This document shows, one piece after another, positions 1 through 6,760 of a stretch of DNA of 17,422 nucleotides (its first letter is position 1; every line of letters begins with the position of its first letter). Source of the stretch: an uncultured Ruaniaceae bacterium (lineage in GTDB: Bacteria > Actinomycetota > Actinomycetes > Actinomycetales > Beutenbergiaceae). The translations under genes and the position numbers were made by a program. The stretch lies in contig CALKWS010000296.1 of assembly GCA_938004115.1 (NCBI GenBank), positions 1-17,422 of the forward strand, read 5' to 3'. Below the pieces are notes generated by a model that saw only the letters and a program-made list of their open reading frames with translations, was not told the origin of the DNA and did no database searches.

Positions 1-1149
1 CGGATCCTCCCGCCGCCGGGCCGAGCGCACCAGCACCGCGCCGATCGCGGTGGTCGCCGGGATGGCCAGCACCAGCCCGATCGAGGAGACCAGGGTGCGG
101 ACCACCTCCTCGGCGATCTCCCCGGCGGTCAGGGTGCTGGTGATCGACCGGTCGTAGAGCATCACCACCATCAGCGTGGTCATCGCGGTGCCCACGTAGG
201 CGTACGCCAACGTGTAGACGGTGGAGGCGATGTGGTCCCTGCCGATACGCATCGCCCGGGCGAACACCGACCGCGTGGAGGCGTTCGGGTTCGCGGCGTG
301 CAACTCCCACACCGCCGAGGCCTGGGTGATGGACACGTCGTTGAGCGCGCCCAGGCCGGCGATCACGATCCCGCACATCAGCAGTTCCCGCAGGCCCATG
401 CCCGGCACCATCGTGTCGAGCATGATCCCGGTGTCCGACGTCGCACCGGAGAGGCGGGCGGCGTTCGTGGACCACCACGACAGCAGCGTGGTCACCGCCA
501 GCCCGATGAACGTGCCCAGCAACGCCGTGGTGGTGCGGATGGAGATGCCGTGGGCCAGGTAGACCGCGAAGAACATCATCGCGCTAGCACCCACCAACGT
601 GGTCACCAGCGCCGGTGCACCGGACATCAGCGCCGGCACGAGGAAGGTCACCACCACCGCCAGGGAGGCGAGCAGCCCGACGATCGCCATCAGTCCCCTG
701 ATCCGGGCCACCAGGACCACCACCAGCACGTACAGCCCGGTGAGCAGCAGGAGCGGCACATCGCGCACGAAGTCCACGAACACGTACGGGCTCCCCGAGC
801 CCATCGCCCCGGTGGTGAAGAACACCCGGATCTGGTCCCCCGGTTCGATCCCCGCGTTGACGATCTCCGGCGGGATCTGGACCGGCACCTCCCGGTCTGT
901 CCCGTCGTGCAGCCGGGCCAGGGCCTCGGTGCCGATCTCCCCGGTCACCTGGGTGATCTCCGCAGTGGTGAAGCCGGGCCCGTCCACCGGGTTGGGCTGC
1001 GAACCCACCAGGGTCTCGCCCCTGGGCCACAGCAGTATCAGGCCCACGATCGTCACGATCAGCAACGGCACCACGAGGGCGAGCAGGATGCGTCGCGCGC
1101 GGCGGGCCGCCGCCGGAGTCAGATCCGGATCGGAGTGCTGGTGCGTCAT
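1..1149 (-). CDS. YibE/F family integral membrane protein (3' end outside window)
   Basis: The leftward frame is open from an ATG at 1149 to the window edge, giving 383 codons with no stop, so the C-terminus is missing. An in-frame TGA three codons upstream limits the start to the ATG or the GTG just before it. Visible parts are a short charged N-terminus, a first membrane segment near residues 20-42, a soluble stretch of about 85 residues (45-128), then repeated hydrophobic segments from about 131 onward. The segment GALNDVSITQASAVWEL near residues 267-283 and GISIRTTTALLGT near 201-213 fit the YibE/F-like family. The biochemical role of that family is not well established; transport is often assumed. 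No clear Shine-Dalgarno is visible. The gene is divergent from znuA and shares a 108-bp intergenic region holding the Zur box, but zinc control of this gene is only a possibility. Confidence 0.85.
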   Translation of the reverse strand, partial: MTHQHSDPDLTPAAARRARRILLALVVPLLIVTIVGLILLWPRGETLVGSQPNPVDGPGFTTAEITQVTGEIGTEALARLHDGTDREVPVQIPPEIVNAGIEPGDQIRVFFTTGAMGSGSPYVFVDFVRDVPLLLLTGLYVLVVVLVARIRGLMAIVGLLASLAVVVTFLVPALMSGAPALVTTLVGASAMMFFAVYLAHGISIRTTTALLGTFIGLAVTTLLSWWSTNAARLSGATSDTGIMLDTMVPGMGLRELLMCGIVIAGLGALNDVSITQASAVWELHAANPNASTRSVFARAMRIGRDHIASTVYTLAYAYVGTAMTTLMVVMLYDRSITSTLTAGEIAEEVVRTLVSSIGLVLAIPATTAIGAVLVRSARRREDP

Positions 1150-1220
1150 CACCAGTCACTGTGCCTGGTTCCGGTGCCCGATCCGGGCAACGGCACGCGA
1201 GCGACGAACCTCACTCCTTA

Positions 1221-1250
1221 TTGACAACCGTTCTCATATCACTTGAGAAT
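1221..1250 (+). promoter_or_regulatory. znuA promoter (leaderless type)
   Basis: A perfect -35 hexamer TTGACA at 1221-1226 is followed after 18 bases by GAGAAT at 1245-1250, which matches four of six -10 positions. The predicted transcription start falls at about 1257-1258, on the ATG at 1258. No Shine-Dalgarno precedes that ATG, so the mRNA is probably leaderless. The Zur palindrome overlaps the -10 hexamer. The positions are read directly; promoter activity is inferred. Confidence 0.6.
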
Positions 1251-1258
1251 GATTCTCA
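1244..1258 (+). promoter_or_regulatory. Zur box (zinc-responsive operator)
   Basis: The 15-mer TGAGAATGATTCTCA is a perfect inverted repeat with 7-base arms around a central G. It fits the known Zur-type consensus of roughly TGANAATGATTNTCA. A further half-site TTCTCA at 1231-1236 pairs in inverted orientation with TGAGAA at 1244-1249, giving three half-sites in a row. The box covers the -10 element and reaches the first base of the znuA start codon, a position that suits direct repression. Its target operon encodes both zinc uptake and a Zur-type regulator. Confidence 0.8.
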
Positions 1259-2331
1259 TGAGCAGCCCGAGGCGCACCTCCGCGCGATCCCCGTTCACCC
1301 GATCAACGGTCTGCCGGTGCACGGCGGCCATCGCGGGCGGAGGACTGCTGCTGGCCGGATGTGCGGCCGACACCCCGCCCGGGTCGGGCGACGTGGACAC
1401 TGTAGTGGCCGTCACCGCCTTCTACCCGCTGCACTTCCTCACCGAGCAGGTCGGCGCAGGCGTGGTGGAGGCCACCGACCTCACCCCGCCGGGAGCCGAT
1501 CCGCACGATCTGGAACTGTCCCCCGTGGACGTGGCGATGATCGAACAGGCCGACGTGGTGGTGTACCTCTCCGGGTTCCAACCCGCCGTGGACACCGCCG
1601 TGGAGCAGGTCAGCGGGCCGATGGCCCTCGACCTGGCCCAGGTGGTGGACCTCGAGGACACCTCCGCCACCGTGCGCACCACGGAGGGCGCCGCAGCGCA
1701 CGACGACGACGCGCACAACCACGACGATGCGCACGACGACGACGCACACGACCACGACGACGAGGGCCAGGCGCATCACGGTGACGGCGAGGACGACCAC
1801 GCGCACGACCACGGCCCCCTGGACCCCCACTTCTGGCTGGACGCCGAACGCATGGCCCGCGCCGCCGAGGCCGTCGCCGATGCCCTTGCCGAGGCCGCGC
1901 CCGGGCACGCCGACGACCTGAACGCCAACGCCACCGCGCTGGGCACCGCGTTACACGACCTCGATGACCGCTACCGGGAGGACCTGGCCTCATGCACCGA
2001 TGAGGTGATGCTCGTCAGCCACCTCGCGTTCGGCTACCTCGCCCAGCGCTATGACCTCACCCAGGTGGGGATCGCGGGCCTCGACCCGCACGTGGAGCCC
2101 TCCCCCGCCCGGCTGGCCGAGATCCGCCAGGTGGTCCAGGCTGAGGACGTCGGCACCATCTTCCTGGATCCACTGGCCAGTCCCCGGGTCGCCGAGGCGC
2201 TCGCCGACGAACTGGACCTGCAGGTCCGCACCCTGGACTCCCTGGAGAACCGTCACCACGAGGACGCCGATTACCTGGATGTGATGGAGATGAACCTGGA
2301 GGCACTCACCGACGGGCTGGTCTGCGCGTGA
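1258..2331 (+). CDS. znuA: Zinc ABC transporter substrate-binding lipoprotein ZnuA
   Basis: This is the extracytoplasmic zinc-binding component of a ZnuABC importer, 357 residues with the ATG at 1258. A basic N-terminus and hydrophobic segment end in a lipobox LLAGC with the lipidated Cys at residue 35, so the protein should be anchored to the outer face of the membrane. The SBP_bac_9 family features are present: the candidate zinc ligands are His93 (in DPHDLELSP), His191 (DPHFWLD), His255 (SHLAFGYLAQ) and Asp304 (FLDP). Between the first two lies a long His/Asp-rich loop at residues 148-186, typical of zinc rather than manganese binders. In-frame TTG (1243) and ATG (1249) starts exist upstream, but they lie inside the Zur box and -10 region, so 1258 is preferred. 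The stop overlaps the znuC start by four bases. Confidence 0.93.
   Translation: MSSPRRTSARSPFTRSTVCRCTAAIAGGGLLLAGCAADTPPGSGDVDTVVAVTAFYPLHFLTEQVGAGVVEATDLTPPGADPHDLELSPVDVAMIEQADVVVYLSGFQPAVDTAVEQVSGPMALDLAQVVDLEDTSATVRTTEGAAAHDDDAHNHDDAHDDDAHDHDDEGQAHHGDGEDDHAHDHGPLDPHFWLDAERMARAAEAVADALAEAAPGHADDLNANATALGTALHDLDDRYREDLASCTDEVMLVSHLAFGYLAQRYDLTQVGIAGLDPHVEPSPARLAEIRQVVQAEDVGTIFLDPLASPRVAEALADELDLQVRTLDSLENRHHEDADYLDVMEMNLEALTDGLVCA
1699..1815 (+). repeat. Low-complexity His/Asp coding repeat inside znuA
   Basis: Imperfect short repeats of GAC and CAC codons encode residues 148-186 of ZnuA, a run of His and Asp with a few Ala, Glu and Gly. Such loops bind extra zinc in ZnuA-type proteins. 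The reading frame is uninterrupted. Slippage could make the length vary between strains. Confidence 0.75.
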
Positions 2332-3092
2332 GCGCGGTGACCGCGGCGAATCTCGACGTGCACCTGGGCGGTGCGCAGATCCTGCATGACGTGGACGTGC
2401 GGATCAACGTCGGTGAGGTGGTGGCGGTGATGGGAGCCAACGGCTCGGGCAAGTCCACCCTGCTCAAGGCATGCCTGGGACTGCTGCCCATCAGCCGGGG
2501 GCAGGTGCACCTCCTGGGCCGGCCGCTTGGGCGGGCGGTGCCCTGGGAGAAGATCGGCTACGTCCCGCAGCGCTCCGCCCAACCCTCCGGGGTACCGGCC
2601 ACCGCCGAGGAGGTGGTCCGTACCGGGCTGCTGTCGCGCCGGCGCTGGTGGGCCGGCCGCGGCGGCCGGGAAGCCACCGCGTCCGCGCTGGCGCAAGTCG
2701 GCCTGAGCGACCGGCGCGAGCAGCCGTGGCACGAGCTGTCCGGCGGGCAGCAGCAGCGGGTGGCGATCGCCAGGGCACTGGTGCGCCGGCCCGAACTGTT
2801 GCTCCTCGATGAGCCCATGGCCGGTGTGGACCAGCCCAGCCAGGAAGTGTTCGCCTCGCTGTTGGGCCGGCTCAAGACCGAACGGCTCACCACCGTGGTG
2901 GTCCTGCACGAACTGGGCGTGCTGCGGCCGCTGATCGACCGTGCCGTGGTGATCCGCGGCGGACGGGTGGTGCACGACGGGGCCCTGCCGCCGGCGGCCC
3001 CGTTCCACGACCACCCCGACCACGACCACCTGCACCCGGACCACGGCGACTACGACGTGGAACCCGAACCGCACCAGACCACCCTGCCGTAA
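2328..3092 (+). CDS. znuC: Zinc ABC transporter ATP-binding protein ZnuC
   Basis: This is the cytoplasmic ATPase of the zinc importer, 254 residues from a GTG that overlaps the znuA stop (GTGA). All nucleotide-binding motifs are present in order: Walker A GANGSGKST at 36-44, Q-loop Gln81, signature LSGGQQQR at 137-144, Walker B LLLLDEP at 157-163 with catalytic Glu162, and H-loop His194. The tail after residue 226 is rich in His and Asp (HDHPDHDHLHPDHG at 227-240), which suggests metal binding on the cytoplasmic side. This supports zinc as the substrate. The stop codon shares one base with an ATG at 3092, so translational coupling to znuB is likely. Confidence 0.93.
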   Translation: MSAVTAANLDVHLGGAQILHDVDVRINVGEVVAVMGANGSGKSTLLKACLGLLPISRGQVHLLGRPLGRAVPWEKIGYVPQRSAQPSGVPATAEEVVRTGLLSRRRWWAGRGGREATASALAQVGLSDRREQPWHELSGGQQQRVAIARALVRRPELLLLDEPMAGVDQPSQEVFASLLGRLKTERLTTVVVLHELGVLRPLIDRAVVIRGGRVVHDGALPPAAPFHDHPDHDHLHPDHGDYDVEPEPHQTTLP

Positions 3093-3103
3093 TGCGAGGC
3101 ACC

Positions 3104-4042
3104 ATGACTCAAGCCGCGGGGCTATGGGACCAGTTCACCGTGCTGCTGGCCAGCCCGATGACGCAGCGCTCCCTGCTGGCCGCGCTCATCGTGGGTGTGG
3201 CCGCACCGGTGATCGGCACATACCTGGTGCAGCGGCGCCTGTCCCTGCTGGGGGACGGGATCGGGCACGTCGCCCTGACCGGGGTAGCGATGGGCTGGCT
3301 GGTGGGCGCGGCCACCGGGGCCACCGATCTGGCGGCCTACGCCGTGCCCGGGGCGATGGTCGCGGCGATCGCCGGAGCGGTGCTGATCGAGGTGGTGCGC
3401 GCCCGTGGGCAGGCCAGCGGTGATGTGGCGCTGGCGCTGTTGTTCTACGGCGGCATCGCCGGGGGCGTGGTGATCATCGGTCTCGCCGGCGGCACCAACG
3501 CCAACCTGATGGCGTACCTGTTCGGCTCCCTGGCCACCGTCTCCTCCGCCGATCTGCTGGTGACCGTCGTGATGTCCGCCGGCATCCTCGCCGTCGGGCT
3601 TGGCCTGCGCACCGCGCTGTTCGCGGTCTGCCAGGACGAGGAGTTCGCCCGATCCACCGGACTGCCGGTGCGTGCGATGACGATCCTCATCGCGGTGGTG
3701 GCCGCCCTGACCGTGACCGTGGCGATGCGGGTGGTGGGACTGCTCCTGGTCTCGGCGTTGATGATCGTTCCCGTCGCGGTGGCCCAGTTGATCACGTCCT
3801 CCTTCCATCGCACCATGGTGCTGGCAATGGGTATCGGTGCGCTGGTGTGCGTCAGCGGCCTGACCATCACGTTCTTCCACCGGCTCGCCCCGGGTGCGAT
3901 GATCGTGGTGGTGGCGATCGCGCTGTACGCCGTGGTGGCCGTGGTCCGCCCGCTGGTGCGGGCGCGCCGCCCGCGTCCCGGGCCGGTGCACCCCCGCGTC
4001 GCCGATGATGTCCGCCTCCAGCCGGTCAGCCAGGAGAGGTGA
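3104..4042 (+). CDS. znuB: Zinc ABC transporter permease ZnuB
   Basis: This is the membrane permease of the zinc importer, ABC-3 family, 312 residues. The protein is largely hydrophobic with about eight predicted membrane segments. The family segment QRRLSLLGDGIGHVALTGVAMG appears near residues 43-64 and is the expected cytoplasmic coupling region. The start is uncertain. An ATG at 3092 overlaps the znuC stop, while the ATG at 3104 has GAGG at 3096-3099 four bases upstream and gives a more usual N-terminus, so 3104 is chosen. The tail is polar and Arg/Pro-rich. The stop overlaps the end of the zur ribosome-binding region. Confidence 0.92.
   Translation: MTQAAGLWDQFTVLLASPMTQRSLLAALIVGVAAPVIGTYLVQRRLSLLGDGIGHVALTGVAMGWLVGAATGATDLAAYAVPGAMVAAIAGAVLIEVVRARGQASGDVALALLFYGGIAGGVVIIGLAGGTNANLMAYLFGSLATVSSADLLVTVVMSAGILAVGLGLRTALFAVCQDEEFARSTGLPVRAMTILIAVVAALTVTVAMRVVGLLLVSALMIVPVAVAQLITSSFHRTMVLAMGIGALVCVSGLTITFFHRLAPGAMIVVVAIALYAVVAVVRPLVRARRPRPGPVHPRVADDVRLQPVSQER
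4032..4039 (+). promoter_or_regulatory. Ribosome binding site of zur
   Basis: AGGAGAGG at 4032-4039 is a strong Shine-Dalgarno seven bases before the ATG at 4047. It decides the zur start against upstream in-frame codons lying within znuB. Confidence 0.75.
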
Positions 4043-4046
4043 TCCG

Positions 4047-4442
4047 ATGCAGCGCATGACCCGTCAGCGTGCCGCTGTGGTGGAGGTGCTCGCCGACTCC
4101 GAGGAGTTCCGCACCGCGCAGCAGTTGCACGAGATGGTGCGCGAGCAGGGCCACTCGGTGGGTCTGGCGACCGTGTACCGCACCATGCAGGCCATGGTGG
4201 CCGCCGGGGAGGTGGACGTGCTGCGCACCGCCGAGGGTGAGGCGATGTATCGCCGGTGCGCGGCCACCGAACACCACCACCACCTGCTGTGCCGCGAGTG
4301 CGGCCGCACCGAGGAGATCGACGCCGCACTGGTGGAACAATGGGCGGAGAGCGTGGGCCGGGCCCACCGGTTCAGCAATATCGAGCACACCGCGGAACTG
4401 TTCGGCACCTGCGCGGACTGTGCAGCGGATGAGGACGTATGA
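4047..4442 (+). CDS. zur: Fur-family zinc uptake regulator Zur
   Basis: This is a Fur-family repressor of 131 residues, expected to bind the Zur box upstream of znuA when zinc is plentiful. The N-terminal winged helix covers about residues 1-65, with the recognition helix in SVGLATVYRTMQAMVAAGEV (37-56). A metal site region EHHHHLLC is at 75-82. Two CxxC pairs, Cys82/Cys85 and Cys122/Cys125, form the usual structural zinc site. Zinc specificity rather than iron is inferred from its place directly behind znuACB and from the operator. Being the fourth gene of the operon it controls, it is probably autoregulated. Its stop overlaps the next start (ATGA). Confidence 0.92.
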   Translation: MQRMTRQRAAVVEVLADSEEFRTAQQLHEMVREQGHSVGLATVYRTMQAMVAAGEVDVLRTAEGEAMYRRCAATEHHHHLLCRECGRTEEIDAALVEQWAESVGRAHRFSNIEHTAELFGTCADCAADEDV

Positions 4443-4987
4443 ACAATTTCCTGAGCGAGGGACCGTTCTGGGCGGTGTTCACGTTCCTGTTCATCGGTGC
4501 GATGCTGCGCGGGCAACTGTTGTACTGGATCGGCCGGATCCCCACCGAACAGGCGCTCAAGCGCACCGCACCCACCAGCGGCTGGCGGTACCGGGCACAC
4601 CGGTGGCTCTCCGACGGCGGCGCGGACGCGGGGGTGCGCTCGATCCAGCGCTGGGGCCTGCCGATCGTGTCGCTGTGCTACCTGACGGTGGGCTTCCAGT
4701 CGTTGGTGCAGGCCGCCGCCGGGATGCTGCGGACCCCGCTGCTGTGGTACGTCCTCGCCCAGATCCCCGGCGCACTTGCCTGGGCGTTCATCTACTCCAC
4801 GATCGGATTCGCGATGTGGGCCGCGCTCGCCGCCGCGGCCGCCGGCAGCCCGTGGGGGATCGCGGCGATCGCCGCGGTGGTCCTCACGGTGGTGCTGCTG
4901 ATCGTGCGCCGGCGCCGCCGCAAGGCGGCTGCGAGAAGGGCCGACGACGACGTGCAGGCCGATTCCTCGGCGGCACCCCGGTCCTGA
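4439..4987 (+). CDS. Small DedA/VTT-domain-like membrane protein
   Basis: This 182-residue membrane protein starts at an ATG overlapping the zur stop by four bases, so it belongs to the zinc operon. Hydrophobic segments lie near residues 8-28, 71-92, 97-125 and 138-157. A basic/acidic tail follows, with RRRRRK at 157-162. The central stretch (RWGLPIVSLCYLTVGF, then AAAGMLRTPLLWYV, then GALAWAFIYSTIGF) resembles the VTT/SNARE-associated core of DedA proteins. The Arg usually found after the FxRFxPGxR-like turn is absent, so it is a divergent member. Some DedA proteins are known to carry undecaprenyl phosphate across the membrane. The neighbouring convergent uppS makes that lipid carrier's precursor, which makes the same role attractive here but unproven. 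Confidence 0.7.
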   Translation: MNNFLSEGPFWAVFTFLFIGAMLRGQLLYWIGRIPTEQALKRTAPTSGWRYRAHRWLSDGGADAGVRSIQRWGLPIVSLCYLTVGFQSLVQAAAGMLRTPLLWYVLAQIPGALAWAFIYSTIGFAMWAALAAAAAGSPWGIAAIAAVVLTVVLLIVRRRRRKAAARRADDDVQADSSAAPRS

Positions 4988-5004
4988 CTACTCCGGCCAG
5001 CCGC

Positions 5005-5063
5005 GCCGACCAGCACCTGCACCGTCGCCAGGCGCCCGGGACGGTACGGAAGGCTTGGTCGGC
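5005..5063. terminator. Candidate bidirectional terminator between dedA-like gene and uppS
   Basis: Nested inverted repeats lie in the 97-bp spacer between two convergent genes. The outer arms are GCCGACCA (5005-5012) and TGGTCGGC (5056-5063); the inner arms are ACCGTC (5021-5026) and GACGGT (5040-5045). There is no T-tract on either side, which is common in high-GC actinobacteria. The position is right for a shared terminator; function is inferred. Confidence 0.4.
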
Positions 5064-5084
5064 CGGCAGCGGCCGGGCCCGCCG

Positions 5085-5879
5085 TCAGCCCTCCTGCGCG
5101 CGCGGCTGCGGCTTGTCCACCGCGGCGCCGTAGCGCCGGTCCCGGCGGGCGTACTCCACCGCGGCGTCCCACAGGTCCCGGCGGTCCACCTCCGGCCAGG
5201 GCTTGTCCAGGAACACCATCTCGGCATAGGCCGCCTGCCAGATGAGGAAGTTCGAAGCCCGCTGTTCCCCGCCGGTGCGCAGCAACAGGTCGACGTCGGG
5301 CATGTCCGGCTCGTCCAGGTACCGGGCCAGGGTACGTTCGGTGACCCGCTCCGGGTTCACCCGCCCGGCCGCCGCATCCCGGGCCAGGGCGGCAGCGGCG
5401 TCGGCGATCTCCGCCCGGCCCCCGTAGTTCACGCACATCGTCAGCGTGCACACATCGTTCCCGCCGGTGAGGCGTTCGGCTTCTTCCAGTTCGGTGATCA
5501 CGCTGCGCCACAGCCGGGGCCGGCGCCCGGCCCACCGCACCCGCACGCCCCAGTGGTGCATCTCATCGCGCCGGCGCCGCAGCACGTCCCGGTTGAAGCC
5601 CATCAGGAACCGCACCTCGGCCGGCGAGCGCCTCCAGTTCTCGGTGGAGAAGGCATAGGCGCTGATGTGGGTGATGCCCAGTTCGATCGCCCCGGCCACC
5701 ACGTCCAGCAGTACCGCCTCACCTGCGGCGTGCCCGGCCGTGCGCGGCAACCCACGGGCGTTGGCCCACCGGCCGTTGCCGTCCATGATGATCGCCACGT
5801 GCCGTGGGATCCGTTCGGCGGGCAGGTCCGGCGGCTCGGCCCCGGAGGGGTGCGGCGGGGGCGGCTGCGGCCGGTTCAC
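5085..5879 (-). CDS. uppS: Isoprenyl transferase (cis-prenyl diphosphate synthase), UppS family
   Basis: This enzyme condenses isopentenyl diphosphate onto an allylic diphosphate to make the long polyprenyl diphosphate used as lipid carrier in cell-wall synthesis. It has 264 residues. Cis-prenyltransferase motifs are clear: IMDGNGRWA with catalytic Asp33, SAYAFSTENW at 73-82, the phosphate-binding RTGGEQRASNF at 201-211, and WQAAYAE with Glu220. The GTG start at 5879 overlaps the recO stop (GTGA), which argues for coupled translation and against a longer N-terminus. The Pro-rich first 20 residues are probably disordered. Whether the product is C50 or C55, or a shorter chain, cannot be told from sequence. 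Confidence 0.92.
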   Translation of the reverse strand: MNRPQPPPPHPSGAEPPDLPAERIPRHVAIIMDGNGRWANARGLPRTAGHAAGEAVLLDVVAGAIELGITHISAYAFSTENWRRSPAEVRFLMGFNRDVLRRRRDEMHHWGVRVRWAGRRPRLWRSVITELEEAERLTGGNDVCTLTMCVNYGGRAEIADAAAALARDAAAGRVNPERVTERTLARYLDEPDMPDVDLLLRTGGEQRASNFLIWQAAYAEMVFLDKPWPEVDRRDLWDAAVEYARRDRRYGAAVDKPQPRAQEG

Positions 5880-6607
5880 ACCCGCTCCACCAACCGCAGG
5901 GACCGCAGTTGCCGCTCCAGGTGCCACTGGGTGTACACGGCCACCAGACCGGAGGCCTCGGTGCGGTGACGGTCCTCGGAGTCGTCCGCCACCGGCCAGT
6001 CCCCGGTCAGCAACGCGGCCAGCAGCCGCACCGTCTCCGGTGCCGGTGCGGCGGACCCCGGCGGACGGCAGGTGGCACAGACCATCCCGCCCATGGCGGC
6101 GGCGAAGGCACGGTGCGGACCGGGCGCCTGGCACCGGGCGCAGTCGGTGAAACTCGGCGCCCACCCCGCGATCGCCAGCGCACGCAGCAGGTAGGAGTCC
6201 AGCACCAGGGTGGCCGCGTGGGCGCGGCCGGCCAACGCCCGCAGGGCGCCGGCGAGCAGCAGGAACTGCTGGGTGGCCGGCTCCTTCTCGATCTCGGTGA
6301 GCCGCCCGGCGGTCTCCACCATCGCCGTGCCGGTGGTGAACAGGGAGTAGTCGGCGCTGATCGCCCGCCCGTGCGGGGCGATGGTGTCCACCTGGGTGAC
6401 GATGTCCAGGTTGCGTCCGTTGTACAACTGCACGTCGATCAGGCTGAACGGTTCCAGGCGCGCACCGAACTTCGATGAGGTGCGGCGCACCCCCTTGGCC
6501 ACCGCACGCACCTGGCCGGTGTGCCGGGTGAGCATCGTGACGATCCGGTCGGCCTCACCCAGTTTGTGGGTGCGCAGCACAATGGCCTCGTCCCGATACG
6601 TTCGCAC
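5876..6607 (-). CDS. recO: DNA repair protein RecO
   Basis: RecO loads RecA with RecF/RecR during recombinational repair of gaps. The protein has 243 residues from GTG at 6607, giving the family-typical beginning MRTYRDEAIVLRTHKLGEAD. The OB-fold covers about residues 1-80 (KGVRRTSSKFGARLEPF near 39-54). A zinc-finger-like set, Cys156/Cys159 and Cys177/Cys180, lies in the C-terminal helical domain. An ATG at 6625 would add six residues, but it lacks a ribosome site and extends beyond the usual start. The pair recO-uppS is a common actinobacterial arrangement. Confidence 0.92.
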   Translation of the reverse strand: MRTYRDEAIVLRTHKLGEADRIVTMLTRHTGQVRAVAKGVRRTSSKFGARLEPFSLIDVQLYNGRNLDIVTQVDTIAPHGRAISADYSLFTTGTAMVETAGRLTEIEKEPATQQFLLLAGALRALAGRAHAATLVLDSYLLRALAIAGWAPSFTDCARCQAPGPHRAFAAAMGGMVCATCRPPGSAAPAPETVRLLAALLTGDWPVADDSEDRHRTEASGLVAVYTQWHLERQLRSLRLVERV

Positions 6608-6613
6608 CGCTCC

Positions 6614-6619
6614 ATTGTC
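6614..6619 (-). promoter_or_regulatory. Candidate -10 element of recO-uppS
   Basis: On the minus strand GACAAT (6619-6614) matches four of six -10 positions and ends six bases before the recO GTG, fitting a leaderless transcript. No good -35 is visible. A strong hairpin just upstream would separate this unit from leuA, so a local promoter is expected. Confidence 0.35.
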
Positions 6620-6637
6620 CCCCATGCGCGCCCACGT

Positions 6638-6677
6638 GACCCGCTGACGTGCCGGGACGCCGGCAGGTCAGCGGGTC
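6638..6677 (-). terminator. Strong 40-nt hairpin, probable leuA terminator
   Basis: The arms GACCCGCTGAC (6638-6648) and GTCAGCGGGTC (6667-6677) are perfect complements. They continue after one G/G mismatch into TGCCGG (6650-6655) and CCGGCA (6660-6665), with a GACG loop. This gives 17 paired positions with a four-base loop. It lies 72 bases behind the leuA stop and just before recO. There is no T-tract, so it would be a U-less terminator or an RNA-stabilising end structure. Confidence 0.7.
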
Positions 6678-6680
6678 AGG

Positions 6681-6760
6681 CGTGCGGCTCCCGCAACGGA
6701 ACGCCCGTCAGCGCATCGGACGTGCGGCTCCCGCGACACCACGCCCGGTCAGCGCATCGC
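6681..6760. repeat. Two tandem ~40-bp copies of the leuA 3' end
   Basis: 6681-6720 and 6721-6760 are near-identical units. Both begin CGTGCGGCTCCCGC and contain ACGCCC followed by GTCAGCGCATCG; the second has one extra G and differs in a six-base patch. The second unit includes the leuA stop and last codons, so the first is a displaced copy of the gene end. Each contains a small GCGG-CTC-CCGC hairpin. Confidence 0.8.

Noticed and set aside
1176..1188. Small hairpin GCCCG-ATC-CGGGC upstream of yibE/F
   Set aside because: A five-to-six-base stem in GC-rich DNA is not significant alone, and no riboswitch-like core is seen around it.
232..1224. Long rightward frame opposite the YibE/F gene
   Set aside because: Its product is a His/Arg/Gly-rich mix without domains, and the opposite strand encodes a clear membrane protein. 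GC-rich antisense frames are expected.
1699..1815. Repeat array resembling a CRISPR or minisatellite
   Set aside because: The repeats are short codons encoding the ZnuA His/Asp loop in frame, without spacers.
5880..6164. N-terminal extension of UppS into recO
   Set aside because: The frame is open upstream, but the extra sequence lies in recO antisense to nothing useful and does not resemble the family; the GTG at 5879 with a four-base overlap is the standard start.
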